26,471 bases of DNA from Nemertoderma westbladi (taxonomy: Eukaryota > Xenacoelomorpha > Nemertodermatida > Nemertodermatidae). Below, piece after piece: positions 11,301 through 18,367 of this stretch (position 1 is its first letter; each line of letters starts with the position of its first letter). Made by a program: the position numbers and the translations under genes. Below the pieces are notes generated by a model. The model made no database searches, was not told where the DNA came from, and worked only from the letters and a program-made list of their open reading frames with translations. The stretch is taken from contig JAUCBJ010006580.1 of the NCBI GenBank assembly GCA_032718475.1, positions 1 through 26,471 of the forward strand, read 5' to 3'.

Positions 11301-11807
11301 GTGAAGTAAAGACAAATCATATAAATTTTCGTTATTGAATTTTTCATTGAAATCATCTGAAAAGTAGTATGTACAATTTTTGATGTCAGAAAAATCAGAA
11401 TATAAATGCACATCAGGGTTGAATTCTGTGTCGAAGTCGTTATTTCCAACGGCTTTTAAATTATAAGGTTCGAAAAAAGTTGAGTTTAAAGCAGAAATAT
11501 CTATGGTGTCCGGAATTCGGTAGTCAATTATAGTGAAAATAAATTCATCGTCATCTACAATATTCATAAATGGTAGATTTGATGCAATGCATTCAGGGCA
11601 AAACCATGGGAGGACTGAATTTTGGAAGTAACGATAATCACCGCGTTGTAGAGAAGGTCTAATACACTTTGAATGTACCCAGCACTCACATATTTCACAA
11701 AATATAGCAGATTGGTTTGTTTTAACAGCAGTGCGACAAGCCTTACAGGGATATTTGATTGGATGATTAATAGATAATTTGGGTACTTTGATACTTGGGA
11801 CAGCCAT
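8346..11807 (-). CDS. LINE ORF2: PHD finger, endonuclease, reverse transcriptase
   Basis: 1153 aa from an ATG at 11807. Residues 21-73 form a complete C4HC3 PHD-type finger (C21, C24, C37, C40, H45, C48, C70, C73). From about 165 to 390 lies an endonuclease domain with LLHLNSRSL, the catalytic E in IGISETWLN, LMGDYNMD and a terminal TDHLPIF. RT spans roughly 590-880: SPGHDGIRG, YRPISVLPFFSKIFEK, SIDLSKAFDTVNH, VPQGSILGPLLF, the catalytic LFADDTS and FLGVHIDERLNW. A C-terminal region with the usual APVIWNGLPLAVR motif follows. After RT an Arg-rich stretch (HRRRRRRK), encoded by a CCT-type microsatellite at 8768-8782, looks inserted between the TVVWG and KHQQKIISI segments. The protein nicks target DNA and reverse-transcribes element RNA in place. 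It is intact and possibly active. Confidence 0.95.
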   Translation of the reverse strand: MAVPSIKVPKLSINHPIKYPCKACRTAVKTNQSAIFCEICECWVHSKCIRPSLQRGDYRYFQNSVLPWFCPECIASNLPFMNIVDDDEFIFTIIDYRIPDTIDISALNSTFFEPYNLKAVGNNDFDTEFNPDVHLYSDFSDIKNCTYYFSDDFNEKFNNENLYDLSLLHLNSRSLPGNFENISAYIKQQISIKFDAIGISETWLNADRHIIDNYNLEGYNFFQKNRETKLGGGVGLYIKDTISAIPRDDLSKLPSNGNGLDSLFIEIPQEKSKNILIGVIYRPPDHCIQDSITSLNIILQKITDEGKICYLMGDYNMDLLKVEQHAPTSDFFNLMTSHCFHPTISKPTRITDTTATLIDNIFVNTLPTSLDSGIFICNLTDHLPIFLLSKFNSKLSKRDIKKFVLQRQYSEKNSTIFNEKLSSFDWNTMLLLASDHDNANDMYNKFVAIYSKIYNECFPIKRIKLANPKTPWIPHNILKCIKKKDRFYHDYLIHKNEKAKEKFVKYRDALKTIIRRSKINYFNNAMDSKTRTVKQIWQSINQLINRKVNKTSGPTLIHHDSRTATEPKTIATSMNQYYSRVAFNLDKEIPIVEGNPIDYLSPIKFPNYHLDEFNSVSCSDIKTIVLDFDSKASPGHDGIRGKIVQNSLQPILLPLTYIINCSLRTGIVPDSLKIARVVPIFKCDDPTIPKNYRPISVLPFFSKIFEKVVAKQLLKYVTHQVIISPSQFGFQANISTQLALLTLVDKITSSLEKKQSTLALSIDLSKAFDTVNHAILLSKMEHYGIKGVALEWFQSYLFQRKQYVAIDNICSEQKIIQCGVPQGSILGPLLFLLYCNDITNVSKIFSFVLFADDTSIVNSSNNIDNLIASTNSELQNLQKWFCVNRLSLNISKTNYIIFNTSNRIISPSTPIHINNIDITRVKVAKFLGVHIDERLNWKYHLHQISMKISKNIGVINKVKSFMTTESLAALYYAMVHPYLSYCTVVWGKSITDNTEQLVPSYTRSKFRHRRRRRRKVYDVVSITNIFKLHKHQQKIISIIQHRDLNFSPPTLNHIFTQQVAILSFKSIRNITPHGILPDLLTPVSNVHTHETRSSQSQNAFRLRNRLKIRTQSIYALAPVIWNGLPLAVRQSSGLLQFKYKLNNFLRGTTITTT

Positions 11808-11849
11808 AATTAACTAGACTATATAATTATGAAATTAAAACTTTCACTA

Positions 11850-11874
11850 TTAATACCATACAGACAGGTATTAA
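11850..11874 (-). promoter_or_regulatory. Hairpin between ORF1 stop and ORF2 start
   Basis: Perfect 8-bp arms TTAATACC/GGTATTAA enclose a 9-nt loop, wholly within the 73-nt ORF1-ORF2 spacer. An RNA structure here could influence reinitiation at ORF2, but that function is inference; the structure is visible. Confidence 0.5.
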
Positions 11875-11880
11875 CTACAC

Positions 11881-12939
11881 TTATTCCCTGTCAGGGGTTG
11901 AAGTAGACACCGTAATAGTGCTACTACTCAGAGCTTTAGTTATCTTCTTCTTCGATTTAGATGCTGCAGTCGACTTACGGTTAGTGTCAGACTTTGTTTC
12001 CATCCTTGTAGTAGACTGCGTCTTAGGAGCCGACTTCGATTTAGAACCAGACGAAGACTTATTCTCAGATTTAGCCGACGCCACAGACTTCGTTGATTTA
12101 CCAACAGTGGAAGGTGACGTGGTGGAACTCGGGGTCCAGTGATCAATATCTTTCCTCGAGGTGATGGTAAGAATTGATCCCGAGGAAGTTGATACCAGGA
12201 TTCGGCCGTCGACTGACCAAGCAGAACGCATACCACCCTTCGCCTTGGCTTCCTTCAGTAGTGCAGCACGACGTTTGGTGAGGCTTTCCGAAATAAAAAC
12301 CTTGGTTCCTTTGAGGCTCTTGCGTTTCTGTAGGACCTTTGCTTTGGCACGATAGTTAGTGAATTTAATGATTGACAGTTTTTGTTCCGAATCTCCATTT
12401 ATACGCGGCTTTATATTGTGGCAACGATCGATGTCAGCAAGACACAAATCAACATCCAGTTTACTCTGTAGAAAAGCGAGTATCTCCTTTGCTGTCGCAT
12501 CCATATCACCCCGGTTATCTTGGACAGCGAATCCATGAATCAGCAGACAGTTCCGTCTCGAATACTGTTCCAGATCGTCCAGCGACGCATCAGTACGATC
12601 GATGCGTTGGGAGAATTGGTCCAGTCTAATCAGTGACTTCTCGAGTTCGTTCCGAAGAGCGTATACATCCATGTTGACACCGCAGTAGACCTCCTGTGAA
12701 ACCCGTTCTATGAGGACCGAATCATCAATATTGCTTGACTCAGTAGTTCCATGTAGTGATTTTCGAATCCGTTCATCAATGATCGCTGGTAGATTTGCAA
12801 GCATAGAATCTACGTGTTGGATGTTTTCATTTACCAGCACCCGCTCGTCTTCTATTTCTATTCTAGTTCCATCTATAGAGTCCGACAGGGCTTCATAATG
12901 ATTGTGGGTATGAATATCATTCATATTTCTTGATGCCAT
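11881..12939 (-). CDS. LINE ORF1: coiled-coil/RRM-like RNA-binding protein
   Basis: 352 aa from an ATG at 12939. Residues about 25-125 are predicted helical with heptad-like spacing (coiled coil, probable oligomerisation). Residues 123-136 carry the LEQYSRRNCLLIHG motif that begins the RRM-like module of many LINE ORF1 proteins. The module continues through DIDRCHNIKPR, IIKFTNYRAKAKVLQKR and LTKRRAALLKEAKAK. The last 80 or so residues are a low-complexity Ser/Lys/Thr-rich basic tail, likely nucleic-acid binding. It sits directly upstream of ORF2 and would coat the element RNA as a ribonucleoprotein. The frame is intact, in keeping with ORF2. Confidence 0.93.
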   Translation of the reverse strand: MASRNMNDIHTHNHYEALSDSIDGTRIEIEDERVLVNENIQHVDSMLANLPAIIDERIRKSLHGTTESSNIDDSVLIERVSQEVYCGVNMDVYALRNELEKSLIRLDQFSQRIDRTDASLDDLEQYSRRNCLLIHGFAVQDNRGDMDATAKEILAFLQSKLDVDLCLADIDRCHNIKPRINGDSEQKLSIIKFTNYRAKAKVLQKRKSLKGTKVFISESLTKRRAALLKEAKAKGGMRSAWSVDGRILVSTSSGSILTITSRKDIDHWTPSSTTSPSTVGKSTKSVASAKSENKSSSGSKSKSAPKTQSTTRMETKSDTNRKSTAASKSKKKITKALSSSTITVSTSTPDRE

Positions 12940-13094
12940 TTAGATAATAACAATTATTATTATTATTATAATTATAATGATGTAAGTAACAGTAGGTAGG
13001 TAGTACTGCAGTACTATATCAGATCATCAGATAGATGATCGCCCAGTTACAAGTTGCCCGATAGTTGTATTTTTTAAACCCCGAGTGTTGTTGA

Positions 13095-13515
13095 CGGAGT
13101 CTGTTACTTCCGAAATCGTTGATCGTGGTGCCGGTGCCGGAATTCTGGCTTTGATTAAAAACACTGAACTGCTGAACGATGGCGGAATCTACGAAACCCG
13201 GCCGGATTCCTAATCCGAGGAGGTGACGGAGTCAATTACACGTAAACAATGAAACAATCGCGATGGACAATGGAGTCTATTCAATGTATCCAGAACGATA
13301 CGATGGCGACGGAGTCTATTACAGTATTAAACACGCAACCAAAGCGATCAGACGATGGCGAAGTAATCTACAAAACAGAGAACGACAGGAAGGCGATGGA
13401 GTTTATTAAACCCAGTAAGATGGTGCATAGCGAAGCGATCGAGACGGATAACGGAGTCTATTACAGTATTAAACCTGGAACGAAGACGGTGGAATCTAGG
13501 CCTAAACCTGGAACA
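13095..13515 (-). repeat. Degenerate 45-50 bp tandem repeats upstream of LINE ORF1
   Basis: On the plus strand a block like GATGGCGACGGAGTCTATTA, often followed by CAGTATTAAAC, recurs near 13095, 13170, 13212, 13263, 13305, 13355, 13395, 13445 and 13485 with heavy divergence. The array is GC-richer than its flanks. A 90-codon plus-strand frame (13249-13521) is a by-product of the repeats. It may be the LINE 5' UTR, since some LINEs have repeated promoter monomers, or a separate degenerate satellite. Confidence 0.6.
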
Positions 13516-13540
13516 ATGTGAACAAGGCCACTGTAAAGTT

Positions 13541-14739
13541 AGACTAGACTGGTTTGTGAGATTAACTTGCCAATACTAAACTCAATACAATTTGCTTTCT
13601 TCGAATTCCTAATAATATATTTTAATCTTAATAATAAGTATTCAACATCAATTTATTTTATAATGAATAAAATTGTCAATGTATATGATTGTTAAAGACT
13701 AAAGAGCCAAAGGAAAATCTGCCGTATATTTTTAGAATTATTATAATTTATTTTGTTATGTTTATAATGAATTGTATCTTTTGACAGACTACTTGATGCG
13801 CGACTGTGATAATAAAATTAAATGGTGCCGAAATATTTTCACTTAACTGCAGGTAGGAGGGGGGGGGGGGGGGGGTGGGGGGGGGGCGCAATCAATATTC
13901 TTCCCTCTCCAGGTGAAAATCGACGCAAATAACAGCTTGTTTACTACTAAAATACAACTGCATCCTGTTCTATAGGAAAAAACATAACGGAGAAGCTTTG
14001 TTTAATGTTTAATGTTTAATAGTTTAGGGTAAGAGGAAGATAAACTTATAGATACCCATCACCGACATAATTTAAGGCAATCTTTATATGGAACCAGAAC
14101 TGAAAGTAAATTAATATGTTGTATGTAATACCGGTAATAGGATAGGCCTAATAAAATATAGTAAGAAGTTGAAGAAGAGTATAAAAAAAAACCTGATACG
14201 ACACCAACGAAATACATGTACTCAATCCAGCGTAGGACTGTTAAAAACCGGCGATGCACAAACAACGAACTAATATAGGTTAAAACAAAGTAGTGTAGAA
14301 TCGGTAGAACTATTGAAATTTGAATAAGATATGTATGGATTATTAAAAACCGACTGAATTAAAATTTAAATAAAATATGTATGAATTACTAAAAACTGAC
14401 GGGGTAGGTTAGTGTGGCGCAAACAACGTACGTACCATAATTTTAAAAAAGTATTTAAAAATATTGACAATAAATTGGTAAATAAGTACTGTTCTACAGG
14501 CTTAAAAACATGTCAATAAACAAATAGTCTAAATTGATACCAAATTTAATTAAAGATTTCTTACGTGCAGATCCGAATGTGAAGCGATTAGCCTATTGCC
14601 TAATGGTCAATAAAAATTAATTAATAAATTATGTATTCCTATATTATTGATACAATTAAAAATGATTTAATTAAAATATTGTAATTAAAATGTAGTATTC
14701 CTACTGTACCATAGGTTTTCATGCGTATCATTTGGGCAT
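13541..14739. other. AT-rich spacer with long poly-G tract; no gene
   Basis: A G17-T-G10 tract fills 13859-13886. Short repeats occur: TTTAATG three times at about 14003-14023, and a diverged block (ATTAAAAACCGA..., CAAACAACG) at about 14235-14430. No frame has coding character. Confidence 0.55.
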
Positions 14740-15014
14740 GAAAGGGTTAAATAAATAAATAAATTTATAGACTAGAAATTAAATATAAACCAATCAATTA
14801 AGTTATTGAATTCATTAAATGTAGAGTTACAATTATCACTCATTGAAAAATGTTTCTAGGTCCACCACGACGGATAAAATTTCAGATTGAAGTGCTTATA
14901 GTTTAGGTTGTTTAGGCGAGATTTAAAAGTATTTAATGATGGGGAAGTTACTACAGCGTCGGTTAGCGCATTCCATGGTTCGTTAGCTAAAGGGGAAACT
15001 TTAGCAAGTTGTGT
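14740..15014 (-). mobile_element. LINE 3' end relic (RT C-terminus plus tail)
   Basis: The open minus frame 15014-14856 reads AKVSPLANEPWNALTDAV, then SPSLNTFKSRLNNL. This is the C-terminal pattern (W-N-x-L ... P-S-L-x-x-F-K-x-x-L) shared by CR1/Jockey-type LINEs. It ends at a TAG at 14856-14858, followed by AT-rich 3' UTR and an AAAT-type run near 14748-14764. It is a 5'-truncated copy; its sequence differs from the intact LINE, so it belongs to another family. Upstream of 15015 the frame is closed. Confidence 0.7.
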
Positions 15015-15639
15015 TTATTTTAGCCGATAGATAAAGATTACATGTTTACCAAGTTTGGTATAATTTAGTCAAAGATTGAATGAGTTACGATTTTAAATTA
15101 TCAGTGGAGGGTGAAGGCGGTGGGCCAGGATTCAGTTATACTTGAATAAAGAATAGTGATTAAACCAAGGGATACGCGATATATGACACTGCTGTATAAG
15201 TTCATTGAATGACTGTTGATTTCGAAACATTTAATTCAAAACTATATAAATGTTAATATAAATGTTGGATTTTTTTTTTGTAATAATTAACAAATGAATT
15301 ATATTTCATTAATTTATTTTTTTATCTAATCACATTATTAAATAACGAAGCACAGAAATAATACTAAGATTGAATATTGAATTGAGGGTACAGTACCGAA
15401 TTGAATATTTGAATGGGAGAATCTTTTAGGCTCGTTAAGCCAAGGAATGCCTGTTCACCACCATGGGTGATCTTCCACAGTAAACCCTTCTTCCACTCTG
15501 TTTCCCAAGTTGCCTTGGTTCCCAATCGACCACTGAAGGATGAAAGCCGGGGTTGGGCTAGGCTGCAGCATTTAAAGCACTGTGCCCAAACAGTACTGCC
15601 CCATCTAGGGATCGAACATTGAATATTTGAGATTGCATA
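15015..15639. other. Spacer with a possible repeat fragment at 15413-15625
   Basis: AT-rich up to about 15400. The GC-richer block 15413-15625 ends in GGGATCGAAC, which on the minus strand resembles a tRNA-type B box (GTTCGATCCC). No A box was found, so a SINE is only a possibility. No protein could be recognised. Confidence 0.35.
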
Positions 15640-15997
15640 AGATAGAGTATTGAATATCTTCGGCCGTCATCCCGTTGGTGACTCCATTGGCAACCATTTC
15701 GACAGTTTCGATTGGTTTCGGCTCTTCAGTGCCCGAATAGACCGATGGTCGGCGTGGTTGCTGTCCCCATGACTGAGGCTGCAATATCAACCAAAATTGC
15801 CATCTCCAGGCGCTGGAGCAGAAACTGGTGTGACTGCGGTTCGTGGGTGGCACTGTGGAGACAAGCCCCGATCTCCCGGAGGAAGGTGGATGTCTCTGGA
15901 CCAGGGCGGCCAAAGGTCTCAAAGGCCACGGGGTGAAAGAAATGGCCCGGTCCATTAGGTCGCGATACTTAGAGTTTTTAATGCGCTCCGCCCCCTC
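15640..15997 (-). pseudogene. C-terminal relic of a non-LTR-type reverse transcriptase (part 2, after Merlin insertion)
   Basis: Minus-strand translation gives KNSKYRDLMDRAISFTP, then, after a frame shift near 15945, VAFETFGRPGPETSTFLREI and FLLQRLEMAILVDIAASVMG. This resembles the C-terminal module (KYxxL...F.PVAxETxG...FLxELGRRL...FLxQRLSVAxQR) that ends many invertebrate LINE-like RT proteins. The frame begins at the Merlin left boundary and its upstream portion lies beyond the transposon at 17806-17862. It is a dead fragment with no RT core. Confidence 0.7.
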
Positions 15998-16006
15998 AGC
16001 TGAGTG
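15998..16006. repeat. 9-bp target-site duplication, left copy (AGCTGAGTG)
   Basis: It is identical to 17806-17814 and directly abuts the terminal inverted repeat. Eight to nine bp is the duplication size of Merlin transposons. Confidence 0.92.
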
Positions 16007-16091
16007 GGTATTAGTACGTTTGAACGACACTAGCCAAACAAGCCTAAAATCAGATAAATAATGGTACCGGTACCGGTATAGCAGTATTGTT
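16007..16091 (+). repeat. Merlin left terminal inverted repeat region
   Basis: The outer 35 bp match the right end perfectly. The middle keeps only short identities (ATCAGATA). The inner block of about 27 bp again matches. The right partner is 17711-17805. Confidence 0.92.
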
Positions 16092-16392
16092 CACCACCTT
16101 GCGGATTGCATGGGTATTATTTATTAAGTTCTTTGAAGGTAATGTATTATTTTAATCTATATTACTTACTACTACTATTATTACTACTATTACTATTATT
16201 TACTAGCTTAATTATGTAATATTTTAGCTTAATCTATTAGTTTAATTACGATTTACTATGCGCTACGTAATCTTAATTACAGTCTACCGTACATACATAT
16301 TTCTAATATTATAATTAATATTTACCCCGACTGAGGGTGTATCTTATTGTAAAAAAATATTACAAGCTAATAACGCTGTTGCGATACGGTTG

Positions 16393-16398
16393 TTTATT
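16393..16398 (-). terminator. Candidate AATAAA polyadenylation signal of Merlin transcript
   Basis: Minus-strand AATAAA just beyond the last stem-loop and inside the element. The transcript may therefore have two alternative 3' ends. Confidence 0.4.
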
Positions 16399-16407
16399 TC
16401 ATATGTT

Positions 16408-16423
16408 GGCCCTGAAAAGGGCC
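16408..16423 (-). ncRNA. Histone-mRNA-type 3' stem-loop, third copy from the stop codon
   Basis: The minus strand reads GGCCCTTTTCAGGGCC: a 6-bp stem (GGCCCU/AGGGCC) with a UUUC loop, the metazoan histone stem-loop consensus. It is preceded by AACCCAAAC and followed by AACA. An AATAAA lies about 10 nt further downstream (16398-16393). Confidence 0.75.
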
Positions 16424-16457
16424 GTTTGGGTTGGTTAAGTCAGGTCATACAGTAGAT

Positions 16458-16473
16458 GGCCCTGAAAAGGGCC
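16458..16473 (-). ncRNA. Histone-mRNA-type 3' stem-loop, second copy
   Basis: Identical 16-nt stem-loop, preceded by CAACCCAAAC and followed by ATCTAC. It is 50 bp from the third copy and 47 bp from the first. Confidence 0.75.
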
Positions 16474-16504
16474 GTTTGGGTTGAAGTCAGGTCGTACAGT
16501 AGTT

Positions 16505-16520
16505 GGCCCTGAAAAGGGCC
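16505..16520 (-). ncRNA. Histone-mRNA-type 3' stem-loop, copy nearest the transposase stop
   Basis: Identical 16-nt stem-loop 38 nt after the transposase stop codon, close to the spacing seen in replication-dependent histone mRNAs. The 5' flank CCAACCCAAAC is A/C-rich, as in histone messages. No purine-rich histone downstream element is obvious after it. Confidence 0.75.
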
Positions 16521-16558
16521 GTTTGGGTTGGTTAAGGTATAAGGTACAGTATAGACAT

Positions 16559-17608
16559 TCAGCAAGGGTAGTAATGTTTGAAAAGTGCAAGGAGATTTGA
16601 GAAAGGTCGGTCGCGATTTAAAAGTCTCCACCGAAATTCTGCCAGGTGGCCAGCAATAAGTTGCGGTGTTGTGCATTTCTTATTGCGGATGACTGACGTC
16701 TTTAAGTGGCCCCACATCGACTCTATACGTTGAGTGTGGGTGCCAGTCGCACTCACCCACTCTACCGAATGGTTGACGGTTTCGTGTATGTAGGTCCCTG
16801 TTCCATTGGTAGCAGACCACGGGTTTGTGGCGTTTGTTATGCCAACATTCACACCGCAATACGCAGACCATTCGTCGGACTGTATCTTGGTTCCACCGGC
16901 GACATGTTTCTCCAAAATAGGACGGAGGGTGTCTGCATCACGATGCAAAACGTGGTAGAGGCGGATGTCGACTTTATTATCTGGACGTTTCCATACCAGT
17001 CCAAACACCCACGGCCCATCCACTGTCGTCCCATAATTAGATCGGGATGACGGAAAGTGGTCCCCACCAAGCAAACGACCTCGGTTGTTGGTGCTCCTCT
17101 TGCGTTTTCCCCGTAATAGCGTCTCGTCGATTTGGACAATATGTCCTGGTCCACCCATTGGCTCTGACTCCTCTTGATCGCGGTACATTAATTCTCTAAT
17201 AAAATTGTACCAGTCGACAAGGGATCCATTGCCTTGCACCCCAACAATGTCGCCTAGCAACAGATGTGCAGTACGCATTCGAACTTCGAGAGCAAACGAA
17301 TACGTGATGGCCAGAATCTGCCGAACCTCGAATCGACTCTTCTCAAACCACGTTCCAGAACGTGCAGTTCGCTTGTGCTTATTAGCACCGGAGCAACGCC
17401 AAACAAGCCGCATGAATCCCCTGTCCTTCACCAGCGTAATTTTAGCTTGCGCAGTACAACCCGGAAAAGGACAAAGACGTAGGGTTGGTTGCCCATTTGA
17501 TTGTAGAGTTCGGGGGAGAAGCTCCACGCTTTGAGCAAACTCAATAGCGCGCTCCTCAGTCTCGATAAGTTTCCCAATCTCAATGAAATTTAATTCAGCC
17601 ATAGTCAT
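16559..17608 (-). CDS. Merlin-family DDE transposase
   Basis: 349 aa from the ATG at 17608 (MTMAELN...). The frame stays open to 17626, but the codon there is TTG; a second ATG at 17602 is also possible. An N-terminal zinc-ribbon-like segment has C46, C51 and C72. The catalytic domain is of the IS1595/ISXO2 type: D161 in HIVQIDETLL, D245 in IQSDEWSAY, E296 in HTQRIESMWGHLK. A helix-rich C-terminus (HLAEFRWRLLNRD) follows. This is the usual length and order for Merlin. The enzyme would cut at the terminal repeats and insert elsewhere with 8-9 bp duplication. Unusually, three histone-type stem-loops begin 38 nt beyond the stop codon. Confidence 0.95.
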   Translation of the reverse strand: MTMAELNFIEIGKLIETEERAIEFAQSVELLPRTLQSNGQPTLRLCPFPGCTAQAKITLVKDRGFMRLVWRCSGANKHKRTARSGTWFEKSRFEVRQILAITYSFALEVRMRTAHLLLGDIVGVQGNGSLVDWYNFIRELMYRDQEESEPMGGPGHIVQIDETLLRGKRKRSTNNRGRLLGGDHFPSSRSNYGTTVDGPWVFGLVWKRPDNKVDIRLYHVLHRDADTLRPILEKHVAGGTKIQSDEWSAYCGVNVGITNATNPWSATNGTGTYIHETVNHSVEWVSATGTHTQRIESMWGHLKTSVIRNKKCTTPQLIAGHLAEFRWRLLNRDRPFSNLLALFKHYYPC

Positions 17609-17610
17609 GA

Positions 17611-17704
17611 TGAGTACAGTATACAAACAGTAGGCCAGTAAGTAACAGTACAGTCAATGAGTACAGTATACAAACAGTAGGCCAGTAAGTAATAGTACAG
17701 CAGT
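17611..17704 (-). repeat. 47-bp tandem duplication in the leader of the transposase
   Basis: TGAGTACAGTATACAAACAG starts at 17611 and again at 17658, with nearly identical following sequence. It lies immediately upstream of the transposase ATG, inside the element, where the promoter should be. Confidence 0.85.
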
Positions 17705-17710
17705 AGGCCT

Positions 17711-17805
17711 AACAATACTGCTATACCGGTACCGGTAACAATTTTTATCAGTTTCTATCTGATTTCATGATTGTTTGGCTAGTGTCGTTCAAACGTACTA
17801 ATACC
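17711..17805 (-). repeat. Merlin right terminal inverted repeat region
   Basis: Inverted partner of 16007-16091, about 10 bp longer in its middle. Confidence 0.92.
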
Positions 17806-17814
17806 AGCTGAGTG
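17806..17814. repeat. 9-bp target-site duplication, right copy (AGCTGAGTG)
   Basis: Identical to 15998-16006. Confidence 0.92.
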
Positions 17815-17862
17815 TCCCCCAGCAATGATGGTTTGTTGAAGGTGGCTGGGGGCCAGTGGATC
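17806..17862 (-). pseudogene. C-terminal relic of a non-LTR-type reverse transcriptase (part 1, upstream of Merlin)
   Basis: The minus strand reads DPLAPSHLQQTIIAGGHSA in the frame that resumes as AEGAERIKNSKY on the other side of the transposon, once one copy of the duplicated 9-mer is discounted. A LAPS motif followed by an A/G-rich helix and KYxxL is the usual order in this RT C-terminal module. A stop lies just upstream, near 17870, so the relic was already short. Confidence 0.65.
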
Positions 17863-18367
17863 TAGTAATAATTAACGCAAAGATATGATTAGGTAGGCCT
17901 ACGTCAGTATGTGATATTAGTTTCTCAAACCAAACCTATCCATCCATTGCCGTCCAAATATATCCAATTTCTCAATCCATACTACTCAGTATGTAATAAT
18001 GTACACTGTAATGCTATACCGGTAATGTCAATGTCCAACCAAACAATGCAGCAATGCGTTGAGTGTTATCGGACCATCCACCAAGAAATGTTAGGCTAAC
18101 AGCACCTCGCTCTGTCGCATCAGTTTTTGTAGTGGTCTAGTTCCAGGCTACCAGAATCCGTTAGGCCTAGTGCATTCCCTCCGATATAGAATCAGCACAT
18201 CCTGACATCTGTGCAACTCCTGAACTCACTCGAGCATTTTACATATGGTCTTGTACCACGAAACCATGTATTATTTACAGATGTAGGCTAAATTTCGGGT
18301 CATGTACCGTGCACAGTACTGGTGGGCCTACACAGCTACTGCTATTTTGCCTAATACAGGTCCCAGA
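17863..18367. other. Spacer without recognisable gene
   Basis: Mixed-composition sequence. The 62-codon frame at 17911 has no recognisable motif. Nothing repetitive was noticed apart from short ACCGGT words. Confidence 0.5.

Larger units (their letters stand above)
7862..13540 (-). mobile_element. Apparently full-length APE-type LINE with PHD finger (CR1/L2-like)
   Basis: Two long intact minus-strand frames, ORF1 (352 aa) and ORF2 (1153 aa), are separated by 73 bp. ORF2 carries a PHD finger, an exonuclease-endonuclease-phosphatase fold endonuclease and a LINE RT. The 3' UTR is about 0.48 kb and seems to end in imperfect GTTAAA repeats (about 7866-7910), a common kind of LINE tail. The 5' boundary is uncertain; GC-richer degenerate tandem repeats upstream of ORF1 end near 13520 and may be the 5' UTR. 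The absence of stops over 4.5 kb suggests recent insertion. I did not find a target-site duplication by eye. Base composition is AT-rich, unlike the gypsy element. Confidence 0.92.
16007..17805 (-). mobile_element. Complete Merlin (IS1595-like) DNA transposon, 1799 bp
   Basis: The element is bounded by 35-bp perfect terminal inverted repeats (16007-16041 and 17771-17805, starting GGTATTAGTACG) and flanked by the duplicated 9-mer AGCTGAGTG. A second, inner inverted repeat (about 16065-16091 and 17711-17737, containing TACCGGTACCGGTATAGC) lies further in, so the whole terminal region is about 90 bp of imperfect inverted repeat. It encodes one transposase on the minus strand. Ends, duplication and an intact transposase all point to a recent, possibly autonomous copy. 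It interrupts an RT relic whose frame can be followed on both sides. Confidence 0.95.

Noticed and set aside
13249-13521. 90-codon plus-strand frame as a gene
   Set aside because: It lies in a degenerate tandem repeat upstream of the LINE and reflects the repeat rather than a protein; no recognisable motif.
15413-15622. SINE or tRNA gene at the B-box-like GGGATCGAAC
   Set aside because: No A box at the right distance, no cloverleaf and no tail; kept only as a possible repeat fragment.
16408-16520. Remnant of a true histone gene cluster
   Set aside because: No histone coding sequence occurs in the window and the three loops lie inside the Merlin boundaries right after its stop codon.
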